This document shows, piece after piece, positions 35,210 through 45,194 of a stretch of 64,000 nt of DNA. The notes beneath the pieces are model-generated. The model made no database searches. It was not told where the DNA came from and saw only the letters and a program-made list of their open reading frames with translations. Every line of letters begins with the position of its first letter. Within the stretch, counting starts at the first letter, position 1. The position numbers were made by a program, and so were the translations under genes. This stretch comes from Bacteroides fragilis. GTDB lineage: Bacteria > Bacillota > Clostridia > Lachnospirales > Lachnospiraceae. The stretch lies in NCBI GenBank assembly GCA_023664485.1, contig JAMPFK010000001.1, forward strand, positions 327,788-391,787, given 5' to 3'.

Positions 35210-37864
35210 TTGGATAAATATGAATATAAGATTCGTGCGGATGAAATCAATTCCCTGATCGAAGAGGGGGAATACGCGGACGCGGTCGCTATTGCGGATA
35301 CGATTGACTGGCGGCGCGTAAAAAGCGTCAGAATGTTATGTACTGTCAGCGATTTATATAAAATCAACAGAAGATATCAGGAGAGCAAAGATATCCTGCT
35401 GCTGGCATATGAGAAGCATCCTTCCGGCAGGCTGATCGTCTATTCATTGTGCGAGCTTTCTATCAAGATGGAAGAATATGTACAGGCGATCGAGTATTAT
35501 AAAGAGTTCGTGCAGATCGCGCCGCGGGATACGGGAAGATATATTTTGCAATACCGCCTGTATGAGGCGCAGGAGGTTTCGTTAGAAGAACGGATCGCGG
35601 TTCTTGAGGAGTTTAAGAAGCGCGATTATCGTGAGAAATGGGCTTATGAACTGGCATATCTTTATCATCGGATCGGGCTGACGACAAAATGCGTCGAAGA
35701 GTGCGATGAAATGTATCTCTGGTTCGGCGAAGGAAAATATGTCATCAAGGCGATGGAGCTGAAAGCGCTTCATACGCCGTTAAGCGCCGAACAGCAGGCG
35801 AAGTATGACGCATGGACTCTGGAACCGGAGCCGGATATGGAAGAGGAAACGTATCCGCCCGAAGAAGAAGAGGAGGATACGCCGGACGACGAAAGATATG
35901 AGGACGAAGAGGAAGAAGGGATCCCGGAGGATACAATGTCGATGCCGACGGCCGATCTTCCCCAGGTAAAGACCGTGGACATCGGGGAGTATAATACGCT
36001 CAATCTGCAGATGATGCTTGCAGAAGGCATGAAGGAGATTTTGACGACGGAAGAACCGGAAGAAGAACCTGTAGAAAGAGACCTCGAAATACAGGGCGGC
36101 CAGATCGTGGAAATGCCGCGGAGAGGGGAAGCCGTGGAAGAGGAAGAGGAGCCATCAGAGGAAGCTCCAGGAGAAGAAGCGTTCCAGGAAGAAGGAAACG
36201 AGGAGATATCGGAAGAGGAACTTTCGATCGTGGAAAGGATCATCGCGCCGCTTCTGCAGGAAACGGTGAAGATGCCCAGGGTAGAGCTTTCGCAGGATAC
36301 GGATGAACTGCAGGAAGTTGTGCCGGAGGCAACAAGGGAGTTCAGGCCTGTAAGGGAAAAGGATCTGGAAGCGGTAACGAAACAGCCTGAGATAAAAGAA
36401 GCGGGGACGGAAGCGATAGCGGAGCAGCCTGCGGTAAAAGAGGCGAAGCCGGAAGCGATACCGGAGCCGGGACAGTCTGCGGCAAGGGAGACGGCGCGGG
36501 AAGAAGCCCCCGCGCAGACGGAGAGAACGATATACGACAGCGTGCTGTCACAGGAATATGACGGGCAGATCCGTCTTCTTGTGCCGGATACAGATGTCAA
36601 GGCGGTGGAAAAGCAGATTACCGGCCAGCTTAGTATCGAAGATATTATGGCTGAATGGGAAGCGATGAAGAAAAACAACGAGCAGAAACGCCGGGAGGAC
36701 GTCAGACAACGGATTCTGGAACATACGGGCAGTCTGTTCGCGGATTTCGACGAGGCGACGAAGAGCGGGCTTCTGGAACAGCTTGAGAAAGCGTTCGTAG
36801 CGGCGATTATGAAGGAATCCGGTAAATCCGGCATTAAGAAAGTAATCCTTCCGGAGGATGCGGAGAATGTACCGGATTCCAAAGCCGTTGTGCAGCCGGA
36901 GCCGTCGAAAAAGCAGGTTCCTGTGAAACCGGAGGAGGAAGAGCCTGTCTTTGAAGACGGGGAAGCCGGGGTGGAAGAGCCGGAAGAAGAAAAAGAAATC
37001 GCCGATGAGGTGGAAGAAATCATCGAACCGGAGGAAACCGAAGAACCTGATGTGGAGATGGAGGATGCGGAGGAAGAGCCGGAAAGCCTGCCGCCGCAGA
37101 TGTTCCAGACCGTCAGGGAGCTTACCGATGAGGAAAGAGAACTGTTCGGACAATTCATACACCACAGACGAACGAGGGATCAGCTGGTCCGTACGCTGGA
37201 TAATATGAGCATGGCTTCTTATACGGGGAATGTCATTATCACCGGAGAAGAGGACGGCGGCGCTTTAACGCTGGCCAAGGGACTGATACGGGAAATGCAG
37301 TACAGCGACGGCAATTTTTCAGGCAGCATCGCCAAAATATCCGGCGCGGTCCTGAATAAAAAGGATATCGACGAAACCTTATCAAGAATCAGTAACGGCG
37401 CGCTGATCATCGAAAAAGCGGCCGATATGAAAACGGCGACCGTTACGAAACTCTGCCGTGAGCTGGAAAAAGGAAATACAGGACTGCTGCTGATTCTCGA
37501 AGATACCAAACAGAGAATAAATGAACTGCTTTCGGAGAATCCGAATCTGGATCCAATATTCGATCTGAGGGTGGATATCGAACCGCTGGATGACGAAGCG
37601 CTGGTTGCCTACGCGAAGCAGTATGCGGAAGATATGGAATATTCTATTGATGAATTCGGTGTCCTGGCGCTTCATACGAGAATTGCGGACATGCAGACGA
37701 GCGACCACGAGGTAACGCTTGCGGAAGTAAGGGAGCTTGTGGATGAGGCGATTTATTATGCGAACCGGAAAACGCCCAGGCACTTTGTGGATATTCTTTT
37801 TTCCAAGAGGTACGATGCCGACGATATGATTATTTTACGGGAGAGCGATTTTATACATTACTAA
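35210..37864 (+). CDS. TPR protein with acidic linker and degenerate AAA-like domain
   Basis: I choose the TTG start at 35210 (LDKYEYKIRADEINSLI), with GAGGTGA six bases upstream, because homologues I recall begin with that block. This gives 884 residues. Residues about 1-200 form TPR-like helical repeats. Residues about 210-670 are a long acidic, low-complexity linker rich in Glu and Pro. Residues about 690-884 look like an AAA+ module of the CbbX/SpoVK kind, but the Walker A region reads VIITGEEDGGALTLAKG and the Walker B region GALIIEKAADM, so nucleotide hydrolysis is unlikely. No membrane segment is visible. It precedes glgB by 24 bases. Function unknown; scaffold-like. Confidence 0.8.
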   Translation: MDKYEYKIRADEINSLIEEGEYADAVAIADTIDWRRVKSVRMLCTVSDLYKINRRYQESKDILLLAYEKHPSGRLIVYSLCELSIKMEEYVQAIEYYKEFVQIAPRDTGRYILQYRLYEAQEVSLEERIAVLEEFKKRDYREKWAYELAYLYHRIGLTTKCVEECDEMYLWFGEGKYVIKAMELKALHTPLSAEQQAKYDAWTLEPEPDMEEETYPPEEEEEDTPDDERYEDEEEEGIPEDTMSMPTADLPQVKTVDIGEYNTLNLQMMLAEGMKEILTTEEPEEEPVERDLEIQGGQIVEMPRRGEAVEEEEEPSEEAPGEEAFQEEGNEEISEEELSIVERIIAPLLQETVKMPRVELSQDTDELQEVVPEATREFRPVREKDLEAVTKQPEIKEAGTEAIAEQPAVKEAKPEAIPEPGQSAARETAREEAPAQTERTIYDSVLSQEYDGQIRLLVPDTDVKAVEKQITGQLSIEDIMAEWEAMKKNNEQKRREDVRQRILEHTGSLFADFDEATKSGLLEQLEKAFVAAIMKESGKSGIKKVILPEDAENVPDSKAVVQPEPSKKQVPVKPEEEEPVFEDGEAGVEEPEEEKEIADEVEEIIEPEETEEPDVEMEDAEEEPESLPPQMFQTVRELTDEERELFGQFIHHRRTRDQLVRTLDNMSMASYTGNVIITGEEDGGALTLAKGLIREMQYSDGNFSGSIAKISGAVLNKKDIDETLSRISNGALIIEKAADMKTATVTKLCRELEKGNTGLLLILEDTKQRINELLSENPNLDPIFDLRVDIEPLDDEALVAYAKQYAEDMEYSIDEFGVLALHTRIADMQTSDHEVTLAEVRELVDEAIYYANRKTPRHFVDILFSKRYDADDMIILRESDFIHY

Positions 37865-37888
37865 AATAAAACAGGGGGATTTCTGATT

Positions 37889-39847
37889 ATGGCGGGAAAA
37901 ACAGGAAGAAAAAAGACGGAGGTTCAGAAGACGGAAGTAAAAAGGACAGAAGAGGGCAGGGTGTTCATTTCAGAGGCCGACCAGTATCTGTTCGCGCAGG
38001 GGACACACTACGAAATTTATAAGAAGCTGGGGGCGCATCCGTCCGTGGAAGATGGCCGGAAAGGCATGTCTTTTGCGGTATGGGCGCCGAATGCGGCAGG
38101 CGTCCATGTAATCGGTACGTTCAACGGCTGGAACGAGGAGAGCCATCCGATGGAAAAACTGGGGCCGGGCGGTATTTATCAGTTATTCGTTCCGGACGTC
38201 GGGGAGAATGAACTGTACAAATATCTGATCGAGACGCCGGCGGGGGAAAAACTCTATAAAGCAGATCCTTTTGCTAATTATACGGAGATGCGGCCGGGAA
38301 ACGCGTCAAAGACCTTTGATATTTCCCGGTTCAGGTGGTCTGACGATACCTGGATGAGGGCGCGTGCAGGCAAGGATTATAACAAAGAGCCGCTGGCTAT
38401 TTATGAGTGCCATATCGGTTCCTGGATGAAGCATCCCGACGGGACTGAGGACGGATTCTATAATTATCGGCAGTTCGCGGACAGGATCGTGGAATATTTA
38501 AAAGAAATGAGATATACCCATGTGGAACTGATGGGAATCGCGGAATATCCTTTTGACGGTTCCTGGGGATATCAGGTGACGGGATATTATGCGCCGACTT
38601 CCAGACATGGAAATCCGGAGGATTTTATGTATCTGGTGAACGAACTGCACCGGAATAAGATCGGCGTTATTCTCGACTGGGTTCCCGCGCATTTCGCGAC
38701 GGATGCGTATGGGCTCGGCAGGTTTGACGGCCAGTGTATTTTCGAGCATCCGGATCCGAGGCTGGGGGAACATCCGGACTGGGGAACGAAAATCTTTAAT
38801 TATGGGAAAACGGAAGTGAAGAATTTCCTGATTGCCAATGTGCTTTTCTGGGCAAGGGAATACCATGTGGACGGTATCCGGGTAGACGCGGTGGCGTCTA
38901 TGCTTTATCTCGATTATGGCAAGCAGGATGGCCAGTGGCTTCCGAATAAATTCGGCGGGAATAAAAATCTGGAAGCGATCGAGTTCTTCAAGCATATGAA
39001 TTCCGTTGTACTCGGCGCATTTCCAGGCTTTATAACGATCGCGGAGGAATCCACGGCATGGCCTATGGTAACGGGCAGGGTCGAGGATGACGGCCTGGGA
39101 TTCAGCTTTAAGTGGAATATGGGCTGGATGCACGATTTCTGCGACTATATGAAATTAGATCCGATTTTCCGTAAGAATAACCACTATGCGATGACGTTTG
39201 CCATGAGCTATAACAGCAGCGAGAACTATATTCTGCCTTTGTCCCATGATGAGGTGGTGCATTTGAAGTGTTCCATGGTGAACAAGATGCCGGGATACCC
39301 GGTCGATAAATATGCGAATCTGAGAGTCGGCTACAGCTATATGTTCGGCCATGCGGGCAAGAAGCTGCTTTTCATGGGGCAGGATTTCGGACAGGAAAGA
39401 GAATGGAGCGAAGCGAGGGAACTGGATTGGCATCTGCTCGGCGAAGACCTGAACAGGGGGATGCACGATTATGTAGGAGAACTTTTAAAGATTTACAGGA
39501 AGTATCCCGCGATGTATTCCATCGACAATGACTGGAGCGGCTTTGAGTGGATCAATGCCGATGATGCGGAACGCAGTATTTACAGCTTTTACAGGAAAGA
39601 TGCGACAGGAAAGAACAATATCCTGTTCGTTCTCAATATGACGCCGGTGAAGCGGGAAGGCTATAAGGTCGGCGTTCCTAAAAAGAAAAAATATAAACTG
39701 CTCTTAAACAGCGACGAGAAGCGTTTCGGCGGATTCGGCGGCGAAATACCGGCGGAGATTGTGGCGGTAAAAGAAAAATGTGATTTTAAAGATTATTCCA
39801 TTACGTTTGATCTGCCGCCGCTTACTGCCGCAATCTTTGTGTTCTAG
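37889..39847 (+). CDS. glgB: 1,4-alpha-glucan branching enzyme
   Basis: GlgB introduces alpha-1,6 branches into glycogen. The 652-residue protein has an N-terminal CBM48 domain (about 60-150, AVWAPNAAGVHVIGTFNGWN) and a GH13 barrel. The nucleophile Asp is in GIRVDAVASML, the acid/base Glu in ITIAEESTAWP and the stabilising Asp in LPLSHDEVVHLK. The beta domain ends at PLTAAIFVF. The first 30 residues are basic and lack homology. No other glycogen genes are adjacent. It shares a transcript with the TPR/AAA-like gene. Confidence 0.95.
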   Translation: MAGKTGRKKTEVQKTEVKRTEEGRVFISEADQYLFAQGTHYEIYKKLGAHPSVEDGRKGMSFAVWAPNAAGVHVIGTFNGWNEESHPMEKLGPGGIYQLFVPDVGENELYKYLIETPAGEKLYKADPFANYTEMRPGNASKTFDISRFRWSDDTWMRARAGKDYNKEPLAIYECHIGSWMKHPDGTEDGFYNYRQFADRIVEYLKEMRYTHVELMGIAEYPFDGSWGYQVTGYYAPTSRHGNPEDFMYLVNELHRNKIGVILDWVPAHFATDAYGLGRFDGQCIFEHPDPRLGEHPDWGTKIFNYGKTEVKNFLIANVLFWAREYHVDGIRVDAVASMLYLDYGKQDGQWLPNKFGGNKNLEAIEFFKHMNSVVLGAFPGFITIAEESTAWPMVTGRVEDDGLGFSFKWNMGWMHDFCDYMKLDPIFRKNNHYAMTFAMSYNSSENYILPLSHDEVVHLKCSMVNKMPGYPVDKYANLRVGYSYMFGHAGKKLLFMGQDFGQEREWSEARELDWHLLGEDLNRGMHDYVGELLKIYRKYPAMYSIDNDWSGFEWINADDAERSIYSFYRKDATGKNNILFVLNMTPVKREGYKVGVPKKKKYKLLLNSDEKRFGGFGGEIPAEIVAVKEKCDFKDYSITFDLPPLTAAIFVF

Positions 39848-39881
39848 GGGTTAAGAAAAGCGGGGATCATGCCGAAATAAA

Positions 39882-39912
39882 GGGTGAATGTATTAACATT
39901 CGCCCTTTTTAT
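39882..39912 (+). terminator. intrinsic terminator of glgB
   Basis: GGGTGAATG (39882-39890) pairs with CATTCGCCC (39897-39905, one G-U), followed by TTTTTATT. It separates the glgB transcript from the flagellar genes. Confidence 0.8.
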
Positions 39913-39922
39913 TATGATTGAC

Positions 39923-40027
39923 TTATAGTTAACGACATTAGAGCTTGCCTTTTCGGACTTGTAAAAGCTTGCCTATATGGCTTTTGCAAGTGCCGGAAAG
40001 AGCAATCCGTTATGTCGTTTACCATAA
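39923..40027 (+). repeat. 105-bp palindromic repeat, copy 2
   Basis: It begins TTATAGTTAACGACATTAG and ends ATGTCGTTTACCATAA. Inner arms CTTGTAAAAGC and GCTTTTGCAAG form an 11-bp stem with one U-G pair. It ends 17 bases before the DUF6240 start codon and starts 10 bases after the glgB terminator. Confidence 0.9.
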
Positions 40028-40044
40028 CTACATGGAGCGTGTGT

Positions 40045-43000
40045 ATGAAGATTACGTTTGACAACAGCGGCACAAATCAGAATGTAGATAGGGTGATGAC
40101 AACTACATACCGGGAGGCCCGGACGCAGGCAGCAGCGCAGACGGGCGGATACGCATTGGACATTTCTGGAACAGTTATGGATAACAAGGCTTACAAAGGT
40201 CAGGGAAAGACCGCAGAGGACGTTATGCAGGAAGCGGGGCAGATAGACGCCGCCGTATGGAAAGACTATATGACAGTTATGTCTAATTCTATGTCTGCGG
40301 AAGATTTTGGCCAGATGCTGGAAGATGGCTGTCAGCCCGGCGATATGGAGATAGAGGAAGTCGTTACCATTATCGATACGATAAAAGCGGAGCTCATGAA
40401 GGGCGGTGTGCAGATAGAAGGCTATACCGACCAGATAGACGAGGAGACGCTTCGGGAGATCACGGGGAGCGAGACGTTTGCCAGAGAGCTTTGGAAACAG
40501 TTTAAGGAGCACGATATCCCGGTGACAGAGGAAAATGTGCGCCAGACGGAGAAGGCTTATGAGAAAGCGTCCGAACTGCAGGAAATGACGGAAGGGGCGG
40601 TCAAATATATGGTGGAGAACCATATGGAGCCGACAATCGACAATCTGTATCGTGCGGATTACAGCTCTACGGTGGACGGCGACAAACAGGGCCGCGGTTA
40701 TTACGCGGAAGGTTTTGTGAAGGATGGGTTTTCCGGCTATTATGCGAAAAAGGCGGAAGAATATAACTGGCAGCAGTTACGCCCACAGATGGAGCGCGTG
40801 CTGGAAGAAGCCGGTCTGGAGATAAATGAAGAGACGCTTGAAAATGCCAGGTGGCTGATCGAAAAGGGGGTTCCTTTAACGCCGGAGAGCGCAGCCAGAC
40901 TGCATGAATTGGATGCCCTGTCTTTTCCGCAGGATGAAGAACAGATCTTATCATCCATCGCGGCGGCCATAGCGGACGGAAAGAGCGCGGGAGAAGCCAA
41001 TCTTGCGGACGGAAGAAGCAATCTGGAAAAAGCGGCGGAATATGTGGAAAGATTTGAGCGGATTTCGGAGCAGGCGGCGGATAAAGCCGAAGCGGAGGGA
41101 AAGGAGCTGACGCTTTCCCGTCTGGAAACGGCGCAGAAGCAGATAGAGGAAGCGCAGGACTCCGCGGCGGTTTATGAATACCCGGAGGCGGTCACGGCGA
41201 GGCGGCAGCTGGAAGAAATCCGCCTGATGATGACGATAGAGGCCAACCGGAAACTGTTAGAGAGCGGTTATGCGATCGATACGACCGGGCTGGAAAAACT
41301 GGTAGAGGCTTTGAAACAGATAGAAGAACAGCAGAAACAGCGTTTGTTCGGCGGAGAAGATATCGAGGAAGCGTCGGAAAAGGCAGCGCTTTATGAGGAG
41401 ACCCGTAACAGGGTATCGGAAATCCCGTATCTGCCGGTCGATGTCGCCGGCCGGTTCCAGGCATCGGATGAAGATTTTACATTAAAGCAGGTACATACAG
41501 AAGGCAGCGCCCTGAAGAACGAATACGAGGAGGCGCGGGAGAAATATGAAGCGTTGATGACGGCGCCCAGAGCGGATATGGGCGATTCTATCCGCAAAGC
41601 GTTTCGGAATGTGGACGATATTTTACAGGATATGGGTCTGGAACCGAACGAAGAAAACCGGCGTGCGGTCAGGATCCTCGGTTATAACCGGATGGAGCTG
41701 ACGCCGGAGAACATTCAGGCGGTAAAAGAATCCGATATGGAACTGCGCCGCGTGATAGAGAAGATGACGCCGCAGGCGGCTTTACAGACGATCCGCGACG
41801 GTAAAAACCCATTGGAAATGACAATACCGGAGCTGAACGACTATCTGGATACCCTGCCTTATACGGCGGAGCAGGAAACGGAGAAGTACAGCAGATTCCT
41901 GTATAAACTGGATAAGAATAAAGGAATCGATATAAAGGAGCGGGAAGCATATATCGGTATTTACCGGATGTTCCGGCAGATTGAAAAAGCGGATGATGCG
42001 GCGGTCGGCACGCTTCTGCATAACGGGGCGGAGCTGTCCTTTAAGAATCTGTTGAGTGCGGTCAGAAGCAGTAAGAAGCAGGGCATGGATTTTGCAATAG
42101 ACGAGTTCTTCGGAGGCATAGACGCAGTCGAGAAAAATGTGTCGATTACCGAACAAATCGAGAGCGGATTCGGCAGATACTGCCGGGGGCTTGCCGGCGA
42201 AACGGCGGACCGGATGGCGGAGCAGGAAGAAGAGATCAGAGCCGGTTATCGGAATGAACAGCTGCAGGAATACCGGCAGCTTGGCGAGGTCGAAGAAGCG
42301 GTCGTGACGGAATTGTTAAATTATAAACAGCCGATAAGCATGAATCATTTATTTGCCGCCGATATGTTGATGAATCGGAGAGGTTCCCTTTATAAAAAGC
42401 TGGATGAATTTACGAAACCTGCCGATAAAGAAAAGGTAAAGAATGCCGTTTCCCATCTGCAGGAAGCTATGACGGATAAAGAGGCCGCGCAGGAAGCGTA
42501 TGGAGAGATGCAGCAGGCCTTTGAGGAAGTTCTGGAAGAGGCGCGGAATGATGCCGGCATAAGCTATATCGACCTGAAAGCGGTCCGGAGTTGCCGGAAA
42601 CAGCTGGCGCTGGCGGGAAGCCTTGCAAAGGAAGAAAACTATCAGATACCTGTGGAAATCAATGGGGAAACGACAGCGATTCATTTAAAAGTGCTTCATG
42701 GGACGGAAGAAGGCGGCAAGGTGAAAGCGGCGCTTTCGACCGAAGGCTATGGCGATGTGGCGGCCGAGTTCAGTATCAGGAATCAGAAACTGTCCGGTTA
42801 TATCGCATGCGCCACGCCGGAAGGAACTGCCCGGATACAGGACGGGGAAGAGCAGCTGCGGGCGGCGTTTCAGGAGCATATGGAAGCTTTCGCACAGAAT
42901 AAGCTGGAAATTGGGAGTATCGGCATTGTTCACAGCGGCGGGCTCGATTTAAACGGTTTTATGGCGGAAGAGCCGTCGGACGGCGTCCCGGCACAGACGG

Positions 43001-43050
43001 CGGATCTGTATCAGGCGGCGAAAGCGTTTATTACAGCGATTACAGCATAG
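40045..43050 (+). CDS. DUF6240-type protein, FliK-like, upstream of flagellin
   Basis: From ATG 40045 (MKITFDNSGTNQNVDRVMTT, GGAG upstream) the protein has 1001 residues, is hydrophilic and mostly helical. The N-terminus (ALDISGTVMDNKAYKGQG, YMTVMSNSMSAEDFGQML) matches what I know as DUF6240, a family seen with flagellar genes of Lachnospiraceae. The last 150 residues (PVEINGETTAIHLKVL, AEFSIRNQKLSGYIAC, LEIGSIGIVHSGGLDLNGF) resemble the FliK hook-length-control C-terminal domain. A 40-base gap links it to flagellin. A role in hook length or export control is inference. I recognised no sigma-28 promoter; transcription would pass through repeat copy 2. Confidence 0.72.
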   Translation: MKITFDNSGTNQNVDRVMTTTYREARTQAAAQTGGYALDISGTVMDNKAYKGQGKTAEDVMQEAGQIDAAVWKDYMTVMSNSMSAEDFGQMLEDGCQPGDMEIEEVVTIIDTIKAELMKGGVQIEGYTDQIDEETLREITGSETFARELWKQFKEHDIPVTEENVRQTEKAYEKASELQEMTEGAVKYMVENHMEPTIDNLYRADYSSTVDGDKQGRGYYAEGFVKDGFSGYYAKKAEEYNWQQLRPQMERVLEEAGLEINEETLENARWLIEKGVPLTPESAARLHELDALSFPQDEEQILSSIAAAIADGKSAGEANLADGRSNLEKAAEYVERFERISEQAADKAEAEGKELTLSRLETAQKQIEEAQDSAAVYEYPEAVTARRQLEEIRLMMTIEANRKLLESGYAIDTTGLEKLVEALKQIEEQQKQRLFGGEDIEEASEKAALYEETRNRVSEIPYLPVDVAGRFQASDEDFTLKQVHTEGSALKNEYEEAREKYEALMTAPRADMGDSIRKAFRNVDDILQDMGLEPNEENRRAVRILGYNRMELTPENIQAVKESDMELRRVIEKMTPQAALQTIRDGKNPLEMTIPELNDYLDTLPYTAEQETEKYSRFLYKLDKNKGIDIKEREAYIGIYRMFRQIEKADDAAVGTLLHNGAELSFKNLLSAVRSSKKQGMDFAIDEFFGGIDAVEKNVSITEQIESGFGRYCRGLAGETADRMAEQEEEIRAGYRNEQLQEYRQLGEVEEAVVTELLNYKQPISMNHLFAADMLMNRRGSLYKKLDEFTKPADKEKVKNAVSHLQEAMTDKEAAQEAYGEMQQAFEEVLEEARNDAGISYIDLKAVRSCRKQLALAGSLAKEENYQIPVEINGETTAIHLKVLHGTEEGGKVKAALSTEGYGDVAAEFSIRNQKLSGYIACATPEGTARIQDGEEQLRAAFQEHMEAFAQNKLEIGSIGIVHSGGLDLNGFMAEEPSDGVPAQTADLYQAAKAFITAITA

Positions 43051-43090
43051 AAGATTTTTAAGTCTAAATGGACAGGAACGGAGGACTGAA

Positions 43091-44665
43091 ATGAGAATCA
43101 ATTATAATGCACCGGCAATGCGTGCGAACAATTCGCTGAATGTGGCGGATAACCGGGTGGCCGCATCCTTACAGAAATTATCATCCGGGTATAAAGTAAA
43201 CAGCGCGAAAGATAACCCGTCCGGGTATGCGATCGGCCGCAGAATGAATACGCAGATAACGGGTGTCGGCGTTGCGACGCAGAATGCCAAAACCGGAATC
43301 TCCATTATCGAGACGGCGGACGGCGCGCTGACGGAAGTACATGAGATGCTGCAGAGAATGAACGAGCTGGCGGTAAAGGGTGAAACGGGAACCCTGACGA
43401 CGGCCGACCGCATGATGGTGAATCAGGAGTTGCAGCAGTTAAAGAATGAGATCGCGAGAATCGCAAAGGATACGGAGTTCAACGGACAGACGCTCTTAGA
43501 CGGCAGCTTTGATTTAAAGGGCTATACGAACAATCTGGATGTGAAAGTCGGCTATTACAGCGACGATGTGCTGGAGAAGGTCTATACGGTCGATAATCTG
43601 GATATCTTTTTTGATCAAAAGGGGAAGATCGATCTGGACCGGACAAAGGCCAGTTTTGTCCCCGGCAATAATTTTCCGAGCGGCGTGGAGGTCTCTTCTG
43701 TCGGAGAGAACTGTATTACGCTTACGAATACAGAAGGATTTGAGCTTACACTGGATGTCGCGCAGGATAAGGCCAAAGTCGTCGATACCGCGAACACCAG
43801 TACGACGGGAATGGATGCTTCGGCCAAGATTACGATCGTCAGCTGCAGCGACGAAGCCTATGAGCTTGGCGGAGGCGGATTCAGGAGTATGAAGTTCCCC
43901 ATCGGAAGAGATGCGCAGGGGGATCCTGAAATTTTAGCTTTAAACTATTCGTCGATGGATTGGCCTGGGCTTGAAGATAGGGACGGTAGTATAGCTGTTG
44001 CGGATGTAGAGATTATCAATACGGCTGGGGCCGGCGGCGGAACGGTATACGGGCTCAGGATTACTCTTGACGGCGGCGAGGTTGATGAATTTGAAGTGGT
44101 ATTTGACGTTACATCGGATGCGATAAACCAGACGATAAGCGATGTGGTAGCGGATGGCGTTACGAGAGACGCGGTTGTCGTCAGTGAGAATAATAATGAG
44201 CAGCTTGACTTTGAACTTGCCAGGGACACCGTGCTGTCGGCTCCCGGCTTAACGATCGACGTCACCGGCATCGGCGCTATGACGACCCAGATCGGCGCCA
44301 ACGAAGGGCAGGTTCTCGATATCCGTATTCCGGCAATTTCCCTGCAGAGGCTGGGAATCACCGGGGCGGAGGTGACGACAAGCGAGAAAAGCGCGGATGC
44401 CAATGTGGCGATCAAGGGTGCGATCGCCTATGTATCGGATGTGCGGAGCCGTCTCGGCGCATATCAGAACCGTTTGGAGCATACGGTCAGCAGTCTGGAT
44501 ATTACCAACGAAAATATGACGGCGTCTTATTCCCGTATTATGGACGTGGACGTATCGGAAGAAATGACTTATTATACATCGCAGCAGGTCGTTGAGCAGG
44601 CGGCGATTTCCATGCTGGCGCAGGCGAACGAAAGACCTTCCCAGGTACTGCAGCTGTTACAGTAA
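43091..44665 (+). CDS. fliC: flagellin
   Basis: The filament subunit has 524 residues. The conserved N-terminal D0/D1 region (MRINYNAPAMRANNSLNV, QKLSSGYKVNSAKDNPSGYAI) spans about 1-145 and the C-terminal D0/D1 (DVSEEMTYYTSQQVVEQAA, ending ERPSQVLQLLQ) about 430-524. The central 280 residues are the surface-exposed variable domain, rich in Thr, Asp and Gly. GGAGG lies just before the ATG. It is followed directly by its export chaperone fliS. No other structural flagellar operon is in this window. Confidence 0.95.
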   Translation: MRINYNAPAMRANNSLNVADNRVAASLQKLSSGYKVNSAKDNPSGYAIGRRMNTQITGVGVATQNAKTGISIIETADGALTEVHEMLQRMNELAVKGETGTLTTADRMMVNQELQQLKNEIARIAKDTEFNGQTLLDGSFDLKGYTNNLDVKVGYYSDDVLEKVYTVDNLDIFFDQKGKIDLDRTKASFVPGNNFPSGVEVSSVGENCITLTNTEGFELTLDVAQDKAKVVDTANTSTTGMDASAKITIVSCSDEAYELGGGGFRSMKFPIGRDAQGDPEILALNYSSMDWPGLEDRDGSIAVADVEIINTAGAGGGTVYGLRITLDGGEVDEFEVVFDVTSDAINQTISDVVADGVTRDAVVVSENNNEQLDFELARDTVLSAPGLTIDVTGIGAMTTQIGANEGQVLDIRIPAISLQRLGITGAEVTTSEKSADANVAIKGAIAYVSDVRSRLGAYQNRLEHTVSSLDITNENMTASYSRIMDVDVSEEMTYYTSQQVVEQAAISMLAQANERPSQVLQLLQ

Positions 44666-44681
44666 CAGAAAGGATCCGCGT

Positions 44682-45158
44682 ATGACGAAGGAATTGAAAC
44701 AGGAGTTCACATTAAGGATTACACAGGCGAATAAAACGCAGCTGATTACGATTTTATACGAAATGGCGCTGTGGTATCTGGAAGAAGCGAAAGAGGCTCT
44801 CGATGCGGAGGATAAAGCGTCCTGCAAAGCGGCAGTCCGCAAGGTAAGAGGCTGTATGGATGAGCTCATTGCGTCGCTCCATCCGGAATACGATCTGGCG
44901 CGGAATCTGCTGCATCTGTATCTGTTCATTAACAGGGAGCTGACGCATGCCAATCTGTATTTTCAGAAAGAAAATCTGGAGCATGCGGAGTTTGTCATCA
45001 GAGAGCTTCATAAAGCCTATAAGCAGATTGAGGGGCAGGATGCTTCCGGTCCGGTCATGGGGAATACGCAGACGGTTTATGTCGGCCTGACCTATGGCAG
45101 GAACGATTTGACGGAAAACATTGCGGATCCGGCGGCGAACAGGGGATTTTGCGTTTAA
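44682..45158 (+). CDS. fliS: flagellar export chaperone FliS
   Basis: The 158-residue all-helical protein starts at ATG 44682, 16 bases after the flagellin stop, with an AAAGGA site. The family pattern is seen: TLRITQANKTQLITILYEMALWYLEEA, followed by the LRNLLHLYLFINREL-like block and helices to the end. FliS caps the flagellin C-terminus in the cytoplasm and prevents early polymerisation. Placement directly after flagellin confirms the call. Confidence 0.88.
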   Translation: MTKELKQEFTLRITQANKTQLITILYEMALWYLEEAKEALDAEDKASCKAAVRKVRGCMDELIASLHPEYDLARNLLHLYLFINRELTHANLYFQKENLEHAEFVIRELHKAYKQIEGQDASGPVMGNTQTVYVGLTYGRNDLTENIADPAANRGFCV

Positions 45159-45165
45159 AATACAG

Positions 45166-45194
45166 AGCGCAGGCTATACGGCCTGCGCTTTTTC
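45166..45194. terminator. terminator after fliS
   Basis: AGCGCAGGC (45166-45174) and GCCTGCGCT (45181-45189) form a 9-bp stem with a T run. It lies between the convergent fliS and DUF2508 genes. Confidence 0.85.

Noticed and set aside
35770..37158. A 462-residue serine-rich frame on the minus strand
   Set aside because: It is the antisense of the Glu-rich linker of the TPR protein; composition explains it and no ribosome-binding site is present.
43051..43090. Sigma-28 promoter directly before flagellin
   Set aside because: TAAA is present, but the GCCGATAA-like -10 is not, and the space is taken by the ribosome-binding site.
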